Under the pieces are notes generated by a model. That model was given only the letters and a program-made list of their open reading frames with translations, was not told the origin of the DNA and searched no databases. The position numbers and the translations under genes are program-made. Shown here in pieces: positions 41,896 to 50,587 of a DNA stretch of 64,000 nt (positions within the stretch are counted from its first letter, which is position 1; each line of letters opens with the position of its first letter). Source of the DNA: CAWGJC01 sp965276665. GTDB taxonomy: Bacteria; Pseudomonadota; Alphaproteobacteria; Acetobacterales; Acetobacteraceae. Location of the stretch: the NCBI GenBank assembly GCA_965276665.1, contig OZ255620.1, positions 1-64,000 on the forward strand, read 5' to 3'.

Positions 41896-42561
41896 ATGAC
41901 AAGCCTCGGCGCGACCCTGGAGGCATTCAGGAGCGGATTGGGCCAGCGGATGTCCGATGAGAAGCGCGAGCTGCTGAGGCGCGCGGAAGCGGCGGTCCGG
42001 GCCAGGCCGCGGCGTCGGCCCGAGCTCGCCGAAGGCAGCGTGGCGCCGGATTTCGCCCTGCCCGATGAATGCGGCAACAGGGTCCGCCTCTCCGAATGCA
42101 TCCAGGAGGGGCCGGTCGTCCTGGTTTTCGTCCGCGGCGGCTGGTGCCCGTTCTGCACCCTGACCCTGCGCGCCTGGCAGGATGCGCTGCCCGCGCTGCG
42201 GCGCGCCGGCGCCAAGGTCCTGGCGGTCACGCCGCAGCCCGCGCGCGGGTGCGGCGAGATCGCCAGCCGCGACATGCTGGGCTTCCGCCTGCTCTCCGAT
42301 GTCGGGAACCGCGTCGCGAACGCCTACGATGTCGATTTCGCGATCCCGGCCGAGCTGCAGCCCTTCTACCTCAAGCTCGGCCATGATCTCGGCCGCATCA
42401 ACGGCACCGGCGACTGGACCGTGCCGCTGCCTGCGACCTTCGTGATCGGGCGGGAGATGCGCGTCCTGCGCGTCCATCTCGGCCCCTTGCCGCACCAGCG
42501 CCTGGAACCCGCCGAGGCATTGTCGGTGATCCGCGCGCAAACTTCGGTCGCGCTACTCTAA
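41896..42561 (+). CDS. Peroxiredoxin-like (AhpC/TSA-fold) protein
   Basis: AAGGAGG at 41883-41889 fixes ATG 41896 (221 residues). After an N-terminal helical region come APDFALPDECGNRVRLSE and VVLVFVRGGWCPFCTLTLRAWQ. The CPFC pair replaces the PxxxTxxC of true peroxiredoxins, so it may be a thiol-disulfide or peroxide-reducing variant. The divergent LysR gene is the probable regulator. A 22-bp tandem repeat begins at its stop codon. Confidence 0.82.
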   Translation: MTSLGATLEAFRSGLGQRMSDEKRELLRRAEAAVRARPRRRPELAEGSVAPDFALPDECGNRVRLSECIQEGPVVLVFVRGGWCPFCTLTLRAWQDALPALRRAGAKVLAVTPQPARGCGEIASRDMLGFRLLSDVGNRVANAYDVDFAIPAELQPFYLKLGHDLGRINGTGDWTVPLPATFVIGREMRVLRVHLGPLPHQRLEPAEALSVIRAQTSVALL

Positions 42562-42602
42562 GACCGCGCAACGCTGACGCTAAGACCGCGAAGCGCTGAC
42601 GC
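42559..42602. repeat. Two tandem 22-bp units at a stop codon
   Basis: TAAGACCGCGCAACGCTGAC followed by GC, then a second unit differing at two positions. The first unit's TAA is the stop codon of the peroxiredoxin-like gene. It may be a recent duplication of the 3' end. Confidence 0.5.
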
Positions 42603-42610
42603 TGCGATGG

Positions 42611-42937
42611 TTACAACGCTTCCCCATAGCGGGAGTGATCAGTGGGCGGCCCGCGGCGTGTGTGCGCAGCCTGTGCGACCGGAGGAAAAGTCGCTGCTGA
42701 CTTACGTTGTTTCGGTTTCTGGCCGGCATGGATCAGAGCGGCGGAAGCCGCAACTTCCGTGATGAACAGCCGCGCCGCTTCATCTGTCAGGCCGAGTCTG
42801 CGTTGCGCAAGATAGAGTTCGTCCTCGGACTGAATGCTGGCCAGTGAAACCGTGAATTGCCTAACCATTAACGCGAGATGCGCCTCGGCGCGAATCCTCA
42901 ATGCTGACTTTGTAGCTCGTGCGCGTAGCGTCCTCAT
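42611..42937 (-). CDS. Hypothetical protein
   Basis: The 108-residue frame from ATG 42937 encodes a mostly helical protein (RIRAEAHLALMVRQFTVSLASIQSEDELYLAQRRLGLTDEAARLFITEV) with a polar C-terminus. I do not recognise it. It lies in a lower-GC stretch with other small unknown genes, and reading is away from the thioredoxin-fold gene. A start at 42967 would add ten residues. Confidence 0.45.
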   Translation of the reverse strand: MRTLRARATKSALRIRAEAHLALMVRQFTVSLASIQSEDELYLAQRRLGLTDEAARLFITEVAASAALIHAGQKPKQRKSAATFPPVAQAAHTRRGPPTDHSRYGEAL

Positions 42938-43000
42938 GTCTGCCGGCAACCTTTCGAATGGACACAATCTCGAATAACCCGGGTCGCAAGATTTCGTCGC

Positions 43001-43207
43001 TTAATCGACTTGTCTCGGCCCCCGTCGAAGCGTGGGCGCATAGACCCGCCCCACGCATCTGGTCTCGTGCCAAATCTCGACTTGGTTGCAGGATGTCAGT
43101 AGATTTGTCGCCCGCTCGTAAGCCTCGTCGTCGTCACTGCAATTGGCATCGCGCCCCGCGGTGATGTGTCCGCTTTCGGACAGCAAATAAAGGCGGTACT
43201 GGTCCAT
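43001..43207 (-). CDS. Small hypothetical protein of an alphaproteobacterial family
   Basis: The 68-residue product (MDQYRLYLLSESGHITAGRD...CSDDDEAYERATNLL...VEIWHETRCVGRV) follows a pattern I know from many small unannotated alphaproteobacterial proteins: YRLYFL, GHI, an acidic DDEA segment, and a VE(L/I)W strand. GAGG lies six bases ahead of the start. Function unknown. Confidence 0.65.
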   Translation of the reverse strand: MDQYRLYLLSESGHITAGRDANCSDDDEAYERATNLLTSCNQVEIWHETRCVGRVYAPTLRRGPRQVD

Positions 43208-43351
43208 GGAAAACCTCGCCTATCGTATAGGATGCAGGCCACCTACCTGCCAAATGACGTCAAGTAATCTCGGTGTTCGTCGCTAAGCACCGTTGAAGGG
43301 CGCTTGATCCATGTTGTCGACATCGGCTGTGCGTTGGCGCTATTCTATTTA

Positions 43352-43633
43352 ATGTCCCTAACACCTGATCCCCATGGCCAAGCCGCGCTGATGCTCTGCG
43401 AGAGCCTCACACTCCTCCTCGTCGAGCGCGGCATCATCCATAAAGTTGAAGCCACGGAGGCAATCGAGGGTATCATCGAACTGAAAGTGGAAGCGGCCGG
43501 GGCGAGCGAAAGCGTCGTCGTAAGCCTGGCGTCGATCGGCCTGCTGCAGAATATTGCTCGCAGTGTCGACGCCGCGCGAGCGCCTGAAACCGGCGCACGA
43601 AACAACCAGCCGCCTGAGACTGGCGCGGCCTGA
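43352..43633 (+). CDS. Hypothetical protein
   Basis: From ATG 43352 the product is 93 residues: LMLCESLTLLLVERGIIHKVEATEAIEGIIELKVE, then SVVVSLASIGLLQNIARSV. Similar short helical proteins with a LMLCESL opening are common and unannotated in this bacterial class. No Shine-Dalgarno is clear. Function unknown. Confidence 0.5.
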   Translation: MSLTPDPHGQAALMLCESLTLLLVERGIIHKVEATEAIEGIIELKVEAAGASESVVVSLASIGLLQNIARSVDAARAPETGARNNQPPETGAA

Positions 43634-43740
43634 CAGGGGAATTCGCAACACGGAGTGTCTCGAGTTCATGTAAGCGCTTTACCGGGTGAAGATAGTTGGG
43701 GCACTAAACTGGATCAGGGTTCAAGGAGAGGAGCCACCAG

Positions 43741-44556
43741 ATGAAGTTGCCAGAGTCGAGCGGCTCCCCATCCGCATCAACGAGTTCTGACAGCTCCAAT
43801 CCGCTGGTCCGCAAACTGGCCCATTTCGCGCCACTAGCGCCTGCGGACGTAAATGTGCTCGATGCCTTATCAGCGGGAAATGAGCGTTTCCCCGCCGATG
43901 TCGACATTGTCGCCGAACATTCGGTGCCGCGTTCCGTGTTCCTGGTCAAAGAGGGAGTGGCCATCCGATATCGCGTGATGCCGAATGGCGGCCGGCAGAT
44001 CATGACCTTCCTCATCCCCGGCGATCTTTGCGATATCCACGTCTTCTTGCTGAAGGCGATGGACCACGCGATCGCGACCGTCACGCCGGTCTGCATCGCG
44101 CCCATCCCTCGCGAGGACATGATGACGGTGTTCCTGGATCATCCGCGCATTTCCGCCGCCCTATGGTGGAGTTCGCTACAAGAAGAGGCGATGCTGCGAG
44201 AGCGCATCGTGTCTCTCGGGAGACGCGATGCGCGAGGACGGATTGCCTATCTGCTCTGCGAGCTATTCTGGCGGCATGAAGCGGTCGGAATGACGAGTGA
44301 CGGCGTCTTCAGTCTGCCTCTTACGCAAGAGGAGCTTGGAGATACGCTCGGCCTAACGGCTGTGCATATCAATCGCATTCTGAAGGAATATCGGAACCGT
44401 GGCCTCATCGCCATCAAGGACAGATCGCTGCATCTCCTGAATCTTGCAGAGCTCCAGCGGATAGCTGGCTTCACCAAGGAGTATCTCAATCTCGGCGGCG
44501 CATCCGATGAGCTGGCCCGATATTTTGAGAATCTCGAAAATTCCAAGCGATCGTAG
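43741..44556 (+). CDS. Crp/Fnr-family transcriptional regulator
   Basis: GAGAGGAG precedes ATG 43741. The 271-residue protein has a cNMP-binding beta-roll (residues about 40-150, with PGDLCDIHVFLL) and a C-terminal winged HTH (LPLTQEELGDTLGLTAVHINRILKEYRNRGLI). The N-terminal Cys residues of Fnr are absent, so it is not an oxygen-sensing Fe-S Fnr. Lower GC and isolated position suggest acquisition. Target genes cannot be inferred. Confidence 0.88.
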   Translation: MKLPESSGSPSASTSSDSSNPLVRKLAHFAPLAPADVNVLDALSAGNERFPADVDIVAEHSVPRSVFLVKEGVAIRYRVMPNGGRQIMTFLIPGDLCDIHVFLLKAMDHAIATVTPVCIAPIPREDMMTVFLDHPRISAALWWSSLQEEAMLRERIVSLGRRDARGRIAYLLCELFWRHEAVGMTSDGVFSLPLTQEELGDTLGLTAVHINRILKEYRNRGLIAIKDRSLHLLNLAELQRIAGFTKEYLNLGGASDELARYFENLENSKRS

Positions 44557-44949
44557 CGTCGGATTTCAGCGTGGCATTGGTCAAATGGAAGTAGATCCGC
44601 ATTCACCGCGTATGTCGCGTGGAATCTGACCGATCGGGTTTGCCGTGATGCATGCCGAACTTACGTCCGTCATGGCTGAGCTACAGGGTGTGTTCACGAT
44701 GGCGCGTGGACACACTTCGCTGGCTCCCCTTGCCAAAATGGCAATCAGGGGGCAGCGGCAACTGGGTGCCATGCCCGCCAGCACACTGCGACGGCTTTCG
44801 TCCAAGGTTAGCAACAGGACGCAGGCGCCGGGATGAGGCCGAGCGCGACGCGCGGTTCACCGATATCGGGATCATCCCGATGCCCGAAGTTCGGATTTGC
44901 GAGGCCTTCTATGTCATCGGCGCTAAAAAGAGGGCGCAGTCGCGCTGGT
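44557..44949. other. Intergenic stretch without a supported gene
   Basis: Short open frames exist (for example 44645-44836) but they have no ribosome site, no family resemblance and ordinary composition. I see no repeat or terminator hairpin of note. Confidence 0.4.
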
Positions 44950-46191
44950 CTAGTGCCCGACCGGGCCCTCGCCTGGGCCGAGAATATTGGTCGGATCGAC
45001 CCAAACGGCGCGTGGCCGGACATGCGGGAAGGCCTGCAGCCCATGCCGGCCCAGCCCCAGATTCCCGGCTAGCACGCCGAACGCCACCTGCGCCGGCGCC
45101 ATCAGCGGCTGCGCGCCGAAGGTGATCGCGGCATTCTCGCCGGTATTGCCGGGCCGCATCCCGGTCGCCCGGCCATTGCCGAACGACACGTTCCCCGCCA
45201 CCACGAAATCCCGCACCGGGCCGGCGATGTCGATCCCGCCCATGGCGTTGCCGCTGACGAGATTGCCGGCAATCGCGAGCCCCGCATTGTCCTCGGTGTC
45301 GATCCCGTTCCCCGACATCCCGGCGATCCGGTTGCCGGCCACCAGCGCGCCGTCCGTCAGATGCAGGTAGATGCCGGTGAAGGCGTTGCCGCGGAGCAGC
45401 TCCTGCCCGCGTGACCAGATCGCGTCGCCATTCTCCACGCGGTTGCCCGCGAAGGTGAAGCCGATCTGCTGCGTCGCCGCCGCCGCGCTGCCGCCGAGAC
45501 CGGTGAAGGTGCAATCGAGCACGAAATTGCCGCGGTCCCGCGGATCCGGCGCGCCACCGCCGCGATCGTTGAAATTGAGCGCCATCTGCGGATCGGATGG
45601 CCCGGCCGCGCCGGCGGGCTTGCCGGCGTTGAACGTGCCGATATCGGCGAACCGGGCATCCTTCACTCCGGATTGCCGTGTGTTGCCGAAGGCGAGGGCG
45701 ATGCCGCGCGTGTGCGCGACCGTCAGGTCGCGGAAGACGATGCGGGACCCATTGACGATGGTGGCGAGCGCGATGTCGCTGCCGATCGTGTCGCGCGCAC
45801 CGTCGAGCGCCAGCCCGGCGACCACGATGTCGTCCTGGCCCTCGGCGACGAATAGCCCGGTCGGGTCGCCTGGCAGCGGCGCGAGCACCGTGCAGGCGCC
45901 CGCGCCGAGCCAGCGCTCGCCGCCGGCGAGCGCCACCGCGCGGGAGATTACGAATCGCCCGCAGGGCAGGCGCACGTCCCGCTTCGCCATCGCCGCCGCC
46001 CGAAAGGCCGGCCAGGAATCCCGCTGCCCCGAAGGATCGGCCCCGAGAGCCACCACATCGGTCGGGGCCGAGAGCGCCCGGTCCGCCGAGGCGACCGTGT
46101 TCGCCGCCGCGATGCGTTCCGCCGGCGTCGCGGCCCGTGCCGGCAGCGCGAGCGCCACCACGATCGCGATGACGCCGAGACGCCGCGTCAC
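44950..46191 (-). CDS. Exported right-handed beta-helix repeat protein
   Basis: GTG 46191 gives 413 residues with a signal peptide (VTRRLGVIAIVVALALPARA); ATG 46260 is an alternative start. The mature protein opens like TAT-translocated repetitive proteins (TIGR03808 type): GADPSGQRDSWPAFRAAAMAKRD, LPCGRFVIS. It then shows parallel beta-helix repeats with N-ladders (NGDAIWSRGQELLRGNAFTG, LVAGNRIAGMSGNGIDTEDN). Its role may be surface or periplasmic carbohydrate binding or cleavage; no catalytic residues are identifiable. Confidence 0.75.
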   Translation of the reverse strand: MTRRLGVIAIVVALALPARAATPAERIAAANTVASADRALSAPTDVVALGADPSGQRDSWPAFRAAAMAKRDVRLPCGRFVISRAVALAGGERWLGAGACTVLAPLPGDPTGLFVAEGQDDIVVAGLALDGARDTIGSDIALATIVNGSRIVFRDLTVAHTRGIALAFGNTRQSGVKDARFADIGTFNAGKPAGAAGPSDPQMALNFNDRGGGAPDPRDRGNFVLDCTFTGLGGSAAAATQQIGFTFAGNRVENGDAIWSRGQELLRGNAFTGIYLHLTDGALVAGNRIAGMSGNGIDTEDNAGLAIAGNLVSGNAMGGIDIAGPVRDFVVAGNVSFGNGRATGMRPGNTGENAAITFGAQPLMAPAQVAFGVLAGNLGLGRHGLQAFPHVRPRAVWVDPTNILGPGEGPVGH

Positions 46192-46222
46192 CCTCGGATG
46201 ACCGCGCGCCCGCGACGCCGTG

Positions 46223-46570
46223 TCAGCGGGTGCGGGCTTTGCGGGCGGCGTAACGCGCATCGCGGGCCGCCTTCTGCGCGGCCCGCAACGAGGCCTCCTC
46301 GGCGACCTTCTCGGCCTCGCGCTGCTTCTCGGCCGCGAGCGAGGCGGCCCGCTCCTCGGCCAGGCGCGCGGCCTCGGCCTCCTTCTGCGCCTTGCGCTCG
46401 GCATGCCGGACCTCGCGCGCCTCGTGGATCGCGCGCCGCTCCGCCTGCCGGGCGAGCACCTCGGGATCATCGGCCGGGGGGCGGGCGCGAAATTTCTCCA
46501 GCATCGCCTGCCGCGCTTTCTGCGCGGCGTCCCGGCGGTCATTGAATCCAGGATTGCCGTTGGTAGCCAT
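46223..46570 (-). CDS. DUF6481 family protein
   Basis: The 115-residue protein opens with NGNPGFNDRRDAAQKARQAMLEKFRARP and continues as a long Ala/Glu/Arg-rich helix (RHAERKAQKEAEAARLAEER...), likely a coiled coil. This matches a conserved alphaproteobacterial family of unknown function. Its stop is 31 bases before the GTG of the beta-helix gene on the same strand. Confidence 0.75.
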   Translation of the reverse strand: MATNGNPGFNDRRDAAQKARQAMLEKFRARPPADDPEVLARQAERRAIHEAREVRHAERKAQKEAEAARLAEERAASLAAEKQREAEKVAEEASLRAAQKAARDARYAARKARTR

Positions 46571-46599
46571 GGGTTCCTTCGTATCTGCCGTAACGTCTG

Positions 46600-46788
46600 T
46601 TATTGGATTTCAGGTTCACCCGGAAGCGGCGCCTCGCCGCCCTCGGCCTCGCTCTGCGGATCGGCGCTCTGGCCGACCGCCTCGGTCTGCTTCTCGGCCT
46701 CCCGCTCGCGCTGCTTGGCCTCCTTCTTCTCCTTCTTCTGCCGGTCGCGCTCGGCTTTCCGGAAGCCGTAATTCACTTTGTACGCCAT
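46600..46788 (-). CDS. Small highly charged protein
   Basis: The 62-residue protein starts MAYKVNYGFRKAERDRQKKEKKEAKQ and ends in an acidic tail. The MAYKVNYGF opening followed by a Lys-rich helix is common in alphaproteobacterial genomes, without known function. It lies 29 bases upstream of the DUF6481 gene, so both are probably transcribed together. Confidence 0.65.
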   Translation of the reverse strand: MAYKVNYGFRKAERDRQKKEKKEAKQREREAEKQTEAVGQSADPQSEAEGGEAPLPGEPEIQ

Positions 46789-46909
46789 CGCTGCCTCATG
46801 CTTTGGACCCAGGTCGAGCATTGAACCGTAACGCAAGCCCGCATCCGGCGGAACTCGCCGCGGCGGAGCCGGTTGCTCCTCCAGCGGCGAGGGGCCAGTT
46901 TCCGCCGAT

Positions 46910-49282
46910 ATGAGACGTCTCCGCCGCCTTGTCACCGGGTTTGTCCGGTTTGTCCTGCTCCTGCTCGGCGTCGTGGTCGTGGGCGGCGGCTCCGCCTTCC
47001 TGCTCACCCTGCTGCCGCAGCAGGGGCGGCTGCGGATCGCCGGCCTGTCCGCCCCGGTCTCGGTCACCATCGACCAGGACGGCATCCCGCGAATCCGCGC
47101 CGCCAGCCTGGATGATGCGGCGGCGGCGATCGGCTATCTGCATGCGCGGGAGCGGCTGTTCCAGATGGATCTGATGCGCCGTGCCGCGTCCGGCCGGTTG
47201 TCCGAGCTCGCCGGCCCAGTGACGCTCCGCCTCGACGAGCAGGCCCGCATCCTCGGGCTGCGTCGGCGAGCGGAGGCGGATCTGCCGCGCCTGCCGGCGG
47301 AGACCCGCACTATGCTCGACGCGTATGCGCGCGGCGTGAATGCCTGGATCGCGCAGCGCGGACGCTTCGCCGCGCCGGAATTCCTGGCCTTCGGCGCGCC
47401 CGAACCCTGGACCCCGGTGGACAGCCTGCTCTGGGGCGAGACGATGGGGATGTATCTCTCCGAGAACTGGCGGGTGGAGCTCGCCCGCGCCGCGCTGGCG
47501 GCGAAGCTCCCGCAGGCGCGCATCGACGAGCTCTGGCCGCCCGATGGGGGGGCCGGCCGGCCGGATGCGGCGGCGGCGATCCCGCGCAAGGTGGAGGAGG
47601 CCGACGCCGCCCGCGTGCTCGCCGCCCTGCCGCGTTTCCCCGACCCGTTCACCCTGCCGGCCTCGGCCTCGAACGAATGGGCGGTCGACGGGCGGCATAC
47701 CGCCAGCGGCGCGCCGCTGCTGGCCGGCGACCCGCATCTGGCGCTCGGCTTCCCGTCGATCTGGTATCTCGCGCGCATCGACACGCCGGACGCCGTGCTG
47801 GCCGGCGCCACCGCGCCCGGCGTGCCGTTCATGGTGATCGGCCGCAACGCCCATATCGCCTGGACCTTCACGACCAACGGCGCCGACACCCAGGATTTGT
47901 TCGAGGAGACGGTGCTGCCGGACGGCACCTACCAGACCCCGGACGGGCCGCGTTCCTTTATGACCCGTCAGGAGACGATCCGGGTGCGTGGCCAGCCGGA
48001 TGTGGTGTTCGCGGCGCGCGAGACCCGCCACGGGCCGGTGATCAGCGATCTCGACCAGCCGGACCGCATCGCGATTCGCGGGATGGCGCGGCCGCCGGTG
48101 CTCGCGGTGCAGATGGTGAATTTGCAGCCCGGCAACATGGCCGCGTCTGGCCTGCTAGCGCTCAACCGGGCGGCGAGCGTTGCCGAGGCCGGCGCGGCGG
48201 CGCCGCTGATCACCGCGCCGGTGCAGAACCTGCTGGTCGCCGATCGCGACCATATCGGCATGTTCACCACCGGCGGCGTGCCGATCCGCCGCGCCGGAGA
48301 CGGCAGCGCTCCGGTGCCCGGCGCGGATGGCGCGCATGACTGGATCGGCGTCGCGAGCGGCGCGCAATTGCCGCATATCATCGACCCGCCGAGCGGGCGG
48401 CTGGTGAACGCGAATGAGCGGGTGGCGCCGGCGGATTTCCCGGTGTTTCTCGGCCGCGATTTCCCGTGGGACTGGCGGGCGCGGCGGATCCGGCAAATGC
48501 TTGGGGATGCCGATCATCTGACCGCTGGTCGTCTGACCGCTGGGGATTTCGCGCTGATGCAGGTCGATGCGGTCAGCACCTACGCGCAGCAGGTCCTGCC
48601 GGTGCTGACCGCGCTCGACCCTCCCGAAGGCGGGGGCGCCGGGGCCGCCGGACAGGCGCTTGCCCTGCTGCGCGGCTGGGACGGCGCGATGCGCGTCGAT
48701 GCGCCGCAGCCGCTGATCCTCGACGCCTGGATGCAGCGCTTCCACCGCTCCTTGCTGGAACGCGCCGGCATCGCCGGGCAATGGACCGGCTCGTGGTCCG
48801 ATTTCACCGCCTGGGTGCTGACGCCGGCGGGTGCCCATTGGTGCGGCGGCGATTGCGCGCCGGTGCTGCGGGACGCGTTGCAGGGAGCGGTGCAGAATCT
48901 CGCCGCCCGCTTCGGGCCGGATCCCGCCGCCTGGCGCTGGGGCGCGGCGCATCGGGCGGTGTTCGCGCATCCCGTGCTGGGCCGCCTGCCGGTGCTGGGC
49001 CGGCTCGCCACCGCGCGCATTCCGCAGCCGGGCGACGCCACCACCGTGTTCGCCGGCGCCGGCGGCCCAGGCGATTTCGAATCGCGCCATGGTCCGGCCT
49101 TCCGCGGCGTGTATGATCTGGCCGATCTCGACCACAGCCTGTTCGTGATCGCGCCCGGGCAGTCCGGCAACCCGCTCTCCCGCCACGCCTGGGATTTCCT
49201 GCGGCGCTGGCGGGATGGCGGGATGGTGACGCTCGGGCCGCAGCCGGAGCGGGTGGAGGAGCGAATGGAACTGAGGCCATGA
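46910..49282 (+). CDS. Penicillin-acylase-family Ntn-hydrolase
   Basis: The 790-residue protein has an N-terminal membrane anchor or uncleaved signal (VRFVLLLLGVVVVGGGSAFLL), an alpha-subunit region (VTIDQDGIPRIRAASLDDAAAAIGYLHARERLFQMDLMRR), and the presumed autocleavage nucleophile Ser254 in ASNEWAV, followed by the beta subunit with GDPHL and FTTNGADTQD. Family members deacylate penicillins, homoserine lactones or other N-acyl compounds in the periplasm. A 15-bp tandem duplication at 48517-48543 encodes LTAGRLTAG. Confidence 0.87.
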   Translation: MRRLRRLVTGFVRFVLLLLGVVVVGGGSAFLLTLLPQQGRLRIAGLSAPVSVTIDQDGIPRIRAASLDDAAAAIGYLHARERLFQMDLMRRAASGRLSELAGPVTLRLDEQARILGLRRRAEADLPRLPAETRTMLDAYARGVNAWIAQRGRFAAPEFLAFGAPEPWTPVDSLLWGETMGMYLSENWRVELARAALAAKLPQARIDELWPPDGGAGRPDAAAAIPRKVEEADAARVLAALPRFPDPFTLPASASNEWAVDGRHTASGAPLLAGDPHLALGFPSIWYLARIDTPDAVLAGATAPGVPFMVIGRNAHIAWTFTTNGADTQDLFEETVLPDGTYQTPDGPRSFMTRQETIRVRGQPDVVFAARETRHGPVISDLDQPDRIAIRGMARPPVLAVQMVNLQPGNMAASGLLALNRAASVAEAGAAAPLITAPVQNLLVADRDHIGMFTTGGVPIRRAGDGSAPVPGADGAHDWIGVASGAQLPHIIDPPSGRLVNANERVAPADFPVFLGRDFPWDWRARRIRQMLGDADHLTAGRLTAGDFALMQVDAVSTYAQQVLPVLTALDPPEGGGAGAAGQALALLRGWDGAMRVDAPQPLILDAWMQRFHRSLLERAGIAGQWTGSWSDFTAWVLTPAGAHWCGGDCAPVLRDALQGAVQNLAARFGPDPAAWRWGAAHRAVFAHPVLGRLPVLGRLATARIPQPGDATTVFAGAGGPGDFESRHGPAFRGVYDLADLDHSLFVIAPGQSGNPLSRHAWDFLRRWRDGGMVTLGPQPERVEERMELRP

Positions 49283-49310
49283 TCCTGTCTTCGATGATCC
49301 GCCGCGTGCC

Positions 49311-49817
49311 ATGATGGGCGGTGCTCCGTGGGAGGACCGGGCGCTGATCGGCGGCGTGCGCACGCGCCGTCTTCTCGCCTGGATCATCGACATCATCTTG
49401 ATCGGCATGCTGGTCTGGATCGCCTGGTGGTCGCTGCTGCTGTTCGGGTTGATGACGCTCGGCTTCGGCCTGCCGCTGCTCGCCACTCTCCCGCTGATCC
49501 CGCTCGCCTATCACCTGCTGTTCCTGGCGAGCCCGCTCGCCGCCACGCCCGGCCAGGCGCTGCTCGGCCTGATCGTGCTGCGCGACGAGGATCTCGGCCG
49601 CCCGACAGCCGCGCAGGCGGTGGTCTCGACGCTCGGCTTCTACATGACGCTCGCGCTCGGCGCGGTGTGGCTGGCGGCTTCGCTCGTCACCCGCGGCAAG
49701 CGGACGCTGCACGACCTGCTTTCCGGCCTGGTGGTCGTGCGCCGGGGGGCGCTTGCCGGGGCGTTGACCCAAATCAGGCCGGGGTGGAACATGGCAGGCG
49801 GATATCCGAGACCATGA
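49311..49817 (+). CDS. RDD family membrane protein
   Basis: The 168-residue protein contains RRLLAWIIDIILIGML (the R-x-x-D core of RDD), three or four membrane helices, LAATPGQALLGLIVL, and the C-terminal GKRTLHDLLSGLVVVRR. RDD proteins are poorly characterised and some act in ion tolerance. Its stop overlaps the bpt start (ATGA). Confidence 0.85.
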   Translation: MMGGAPWEDRALIGGVRTRRLLAWIIDIILIGMLVWIAWWSLLLFGLMTLGFGLPLLATLPLIPLAYHLLFLASPLAATPGQALLGLIVLRDEDLGRPTAAQAVVSTLGFYMTLALGAVWLAASLVTRGKRTLHDLLSGLVVVRRGALAGALTQIRPGWNMAGGYPRP

Positions 49818-50587
49818 CCTACAAGCCGCCACGCCGCCCGCAATTCTTCTACACCACGGCGCCGCTGCCGTGCCCCTACGTCGCCGGCCGCACCGAGCGG
49901 AAGGTGGTGACGGAGATCACCGGGCCGGACGCGGAAGGCCTGCACGACCGGCTCTCCCGCGCCGGTTTCCGCCGCAGCCACAACATCGCCTACGCGCCGG
50001 TCTGCGCCGCCTGCCATGCCTGCATTCCGATCCGAATCCCGACGCGCGATTTCCAGCCTGACCGCTCGCTCCGCCGCATCCTGCGCGCCAATGCCGGTCT
50101 CGAGGGGTTCGAGGTGCCGGCGCGTGCGACCTCCGAGCAGTATCAGCTCTTTCAGCAATACCAGCAGGCCCGCCACGGCGAAGGCGACATGGCCAGCATG
50201 ACCTTCTACGACTATCGCGCGATGGTCGAGGACACGCCGATCGAGACGCTGATCATCGAGTTCCGCGACCCCGACGACCGGCTGGTCGGCGCCTGCCTCG
50301 CGGACCGGCTCGGCGACGGGCTCTCGGCGGTCTACAGCTTCTTTTCGCCCGATCTGGCGCGCCGCTCGCTCGGCAGCTTCGCGATATTGTGGCTGGTCGA
50401 GCGGGCGAAGCAGCAGGACCTGCCCTATGTCTATCTCGGCTACTGGGTGCCGGAGAGCCGCAAGATGGCCTACAAGGCGCGCTTCCACCCGGCCGAGATC
50501 CTGGCGGGGGGCGCCTGGCGGATGCTCACCGACGCCGATCGTGTCGGCCCGGCGCCGGCCGAGCCGCAATTGCTGATGCCGGTCTGA
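49814..50587 (+). CDS. bpt: Aminoacyl-tRNA-protein transferase of the N-degron pathway (Bpt/Ate-type)
   Basis: The 257-residue protein has the conserved LPCPYVAGRTERKVVTEI opening, RSHNIAYAPVCAACHACIPIRIP, and the GNAT-like second half ending in YWVPESRKMAYKARFHPAEI. Bpt moves leucine from Leu-tRNA to N-terminal Asp or Glu so that ClpS/ClpAP degrades the protein; the older annotation is arginyltransferase. Overlaps couple it to the RDD gene (ATGA) and to the dehydrogenase (TGATG). Confidence 0.9.
   Translation: MTYKPPRRPQFFYTTAPLPCPYVAGRTERKVVTEITGPDAEGLHDRLSRAGFRRSHNIAYAPVCAACHACIPIRIPTRDFQPDRSLRRILRANAGLEGFEVPARATSEQYQLFQQYQQARHGEGDMASMTFYDYRAMVEDTPIETLIIEFRDPDDRLVGACLADRLGDGLSAVYSFFSPDLARRSLGSFAILWLVERAKQQDLPYVYLGYWVPESRKMAYKARFHPAEILAGGAWRMLTDADRVGPAPAEPQLLMPV

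Noticed and set aside
42559..42602. Start of a CRISPR-like array
   Set aside because: Only two contiguous 22-bp units without spacers; it is a simple tandem duplication.
44645..44836. 63-residue open frame after the Crp/Fnr gene
   Set aside because: No ribosome site, no recognisable features, and overlapping frames look equally plausible.
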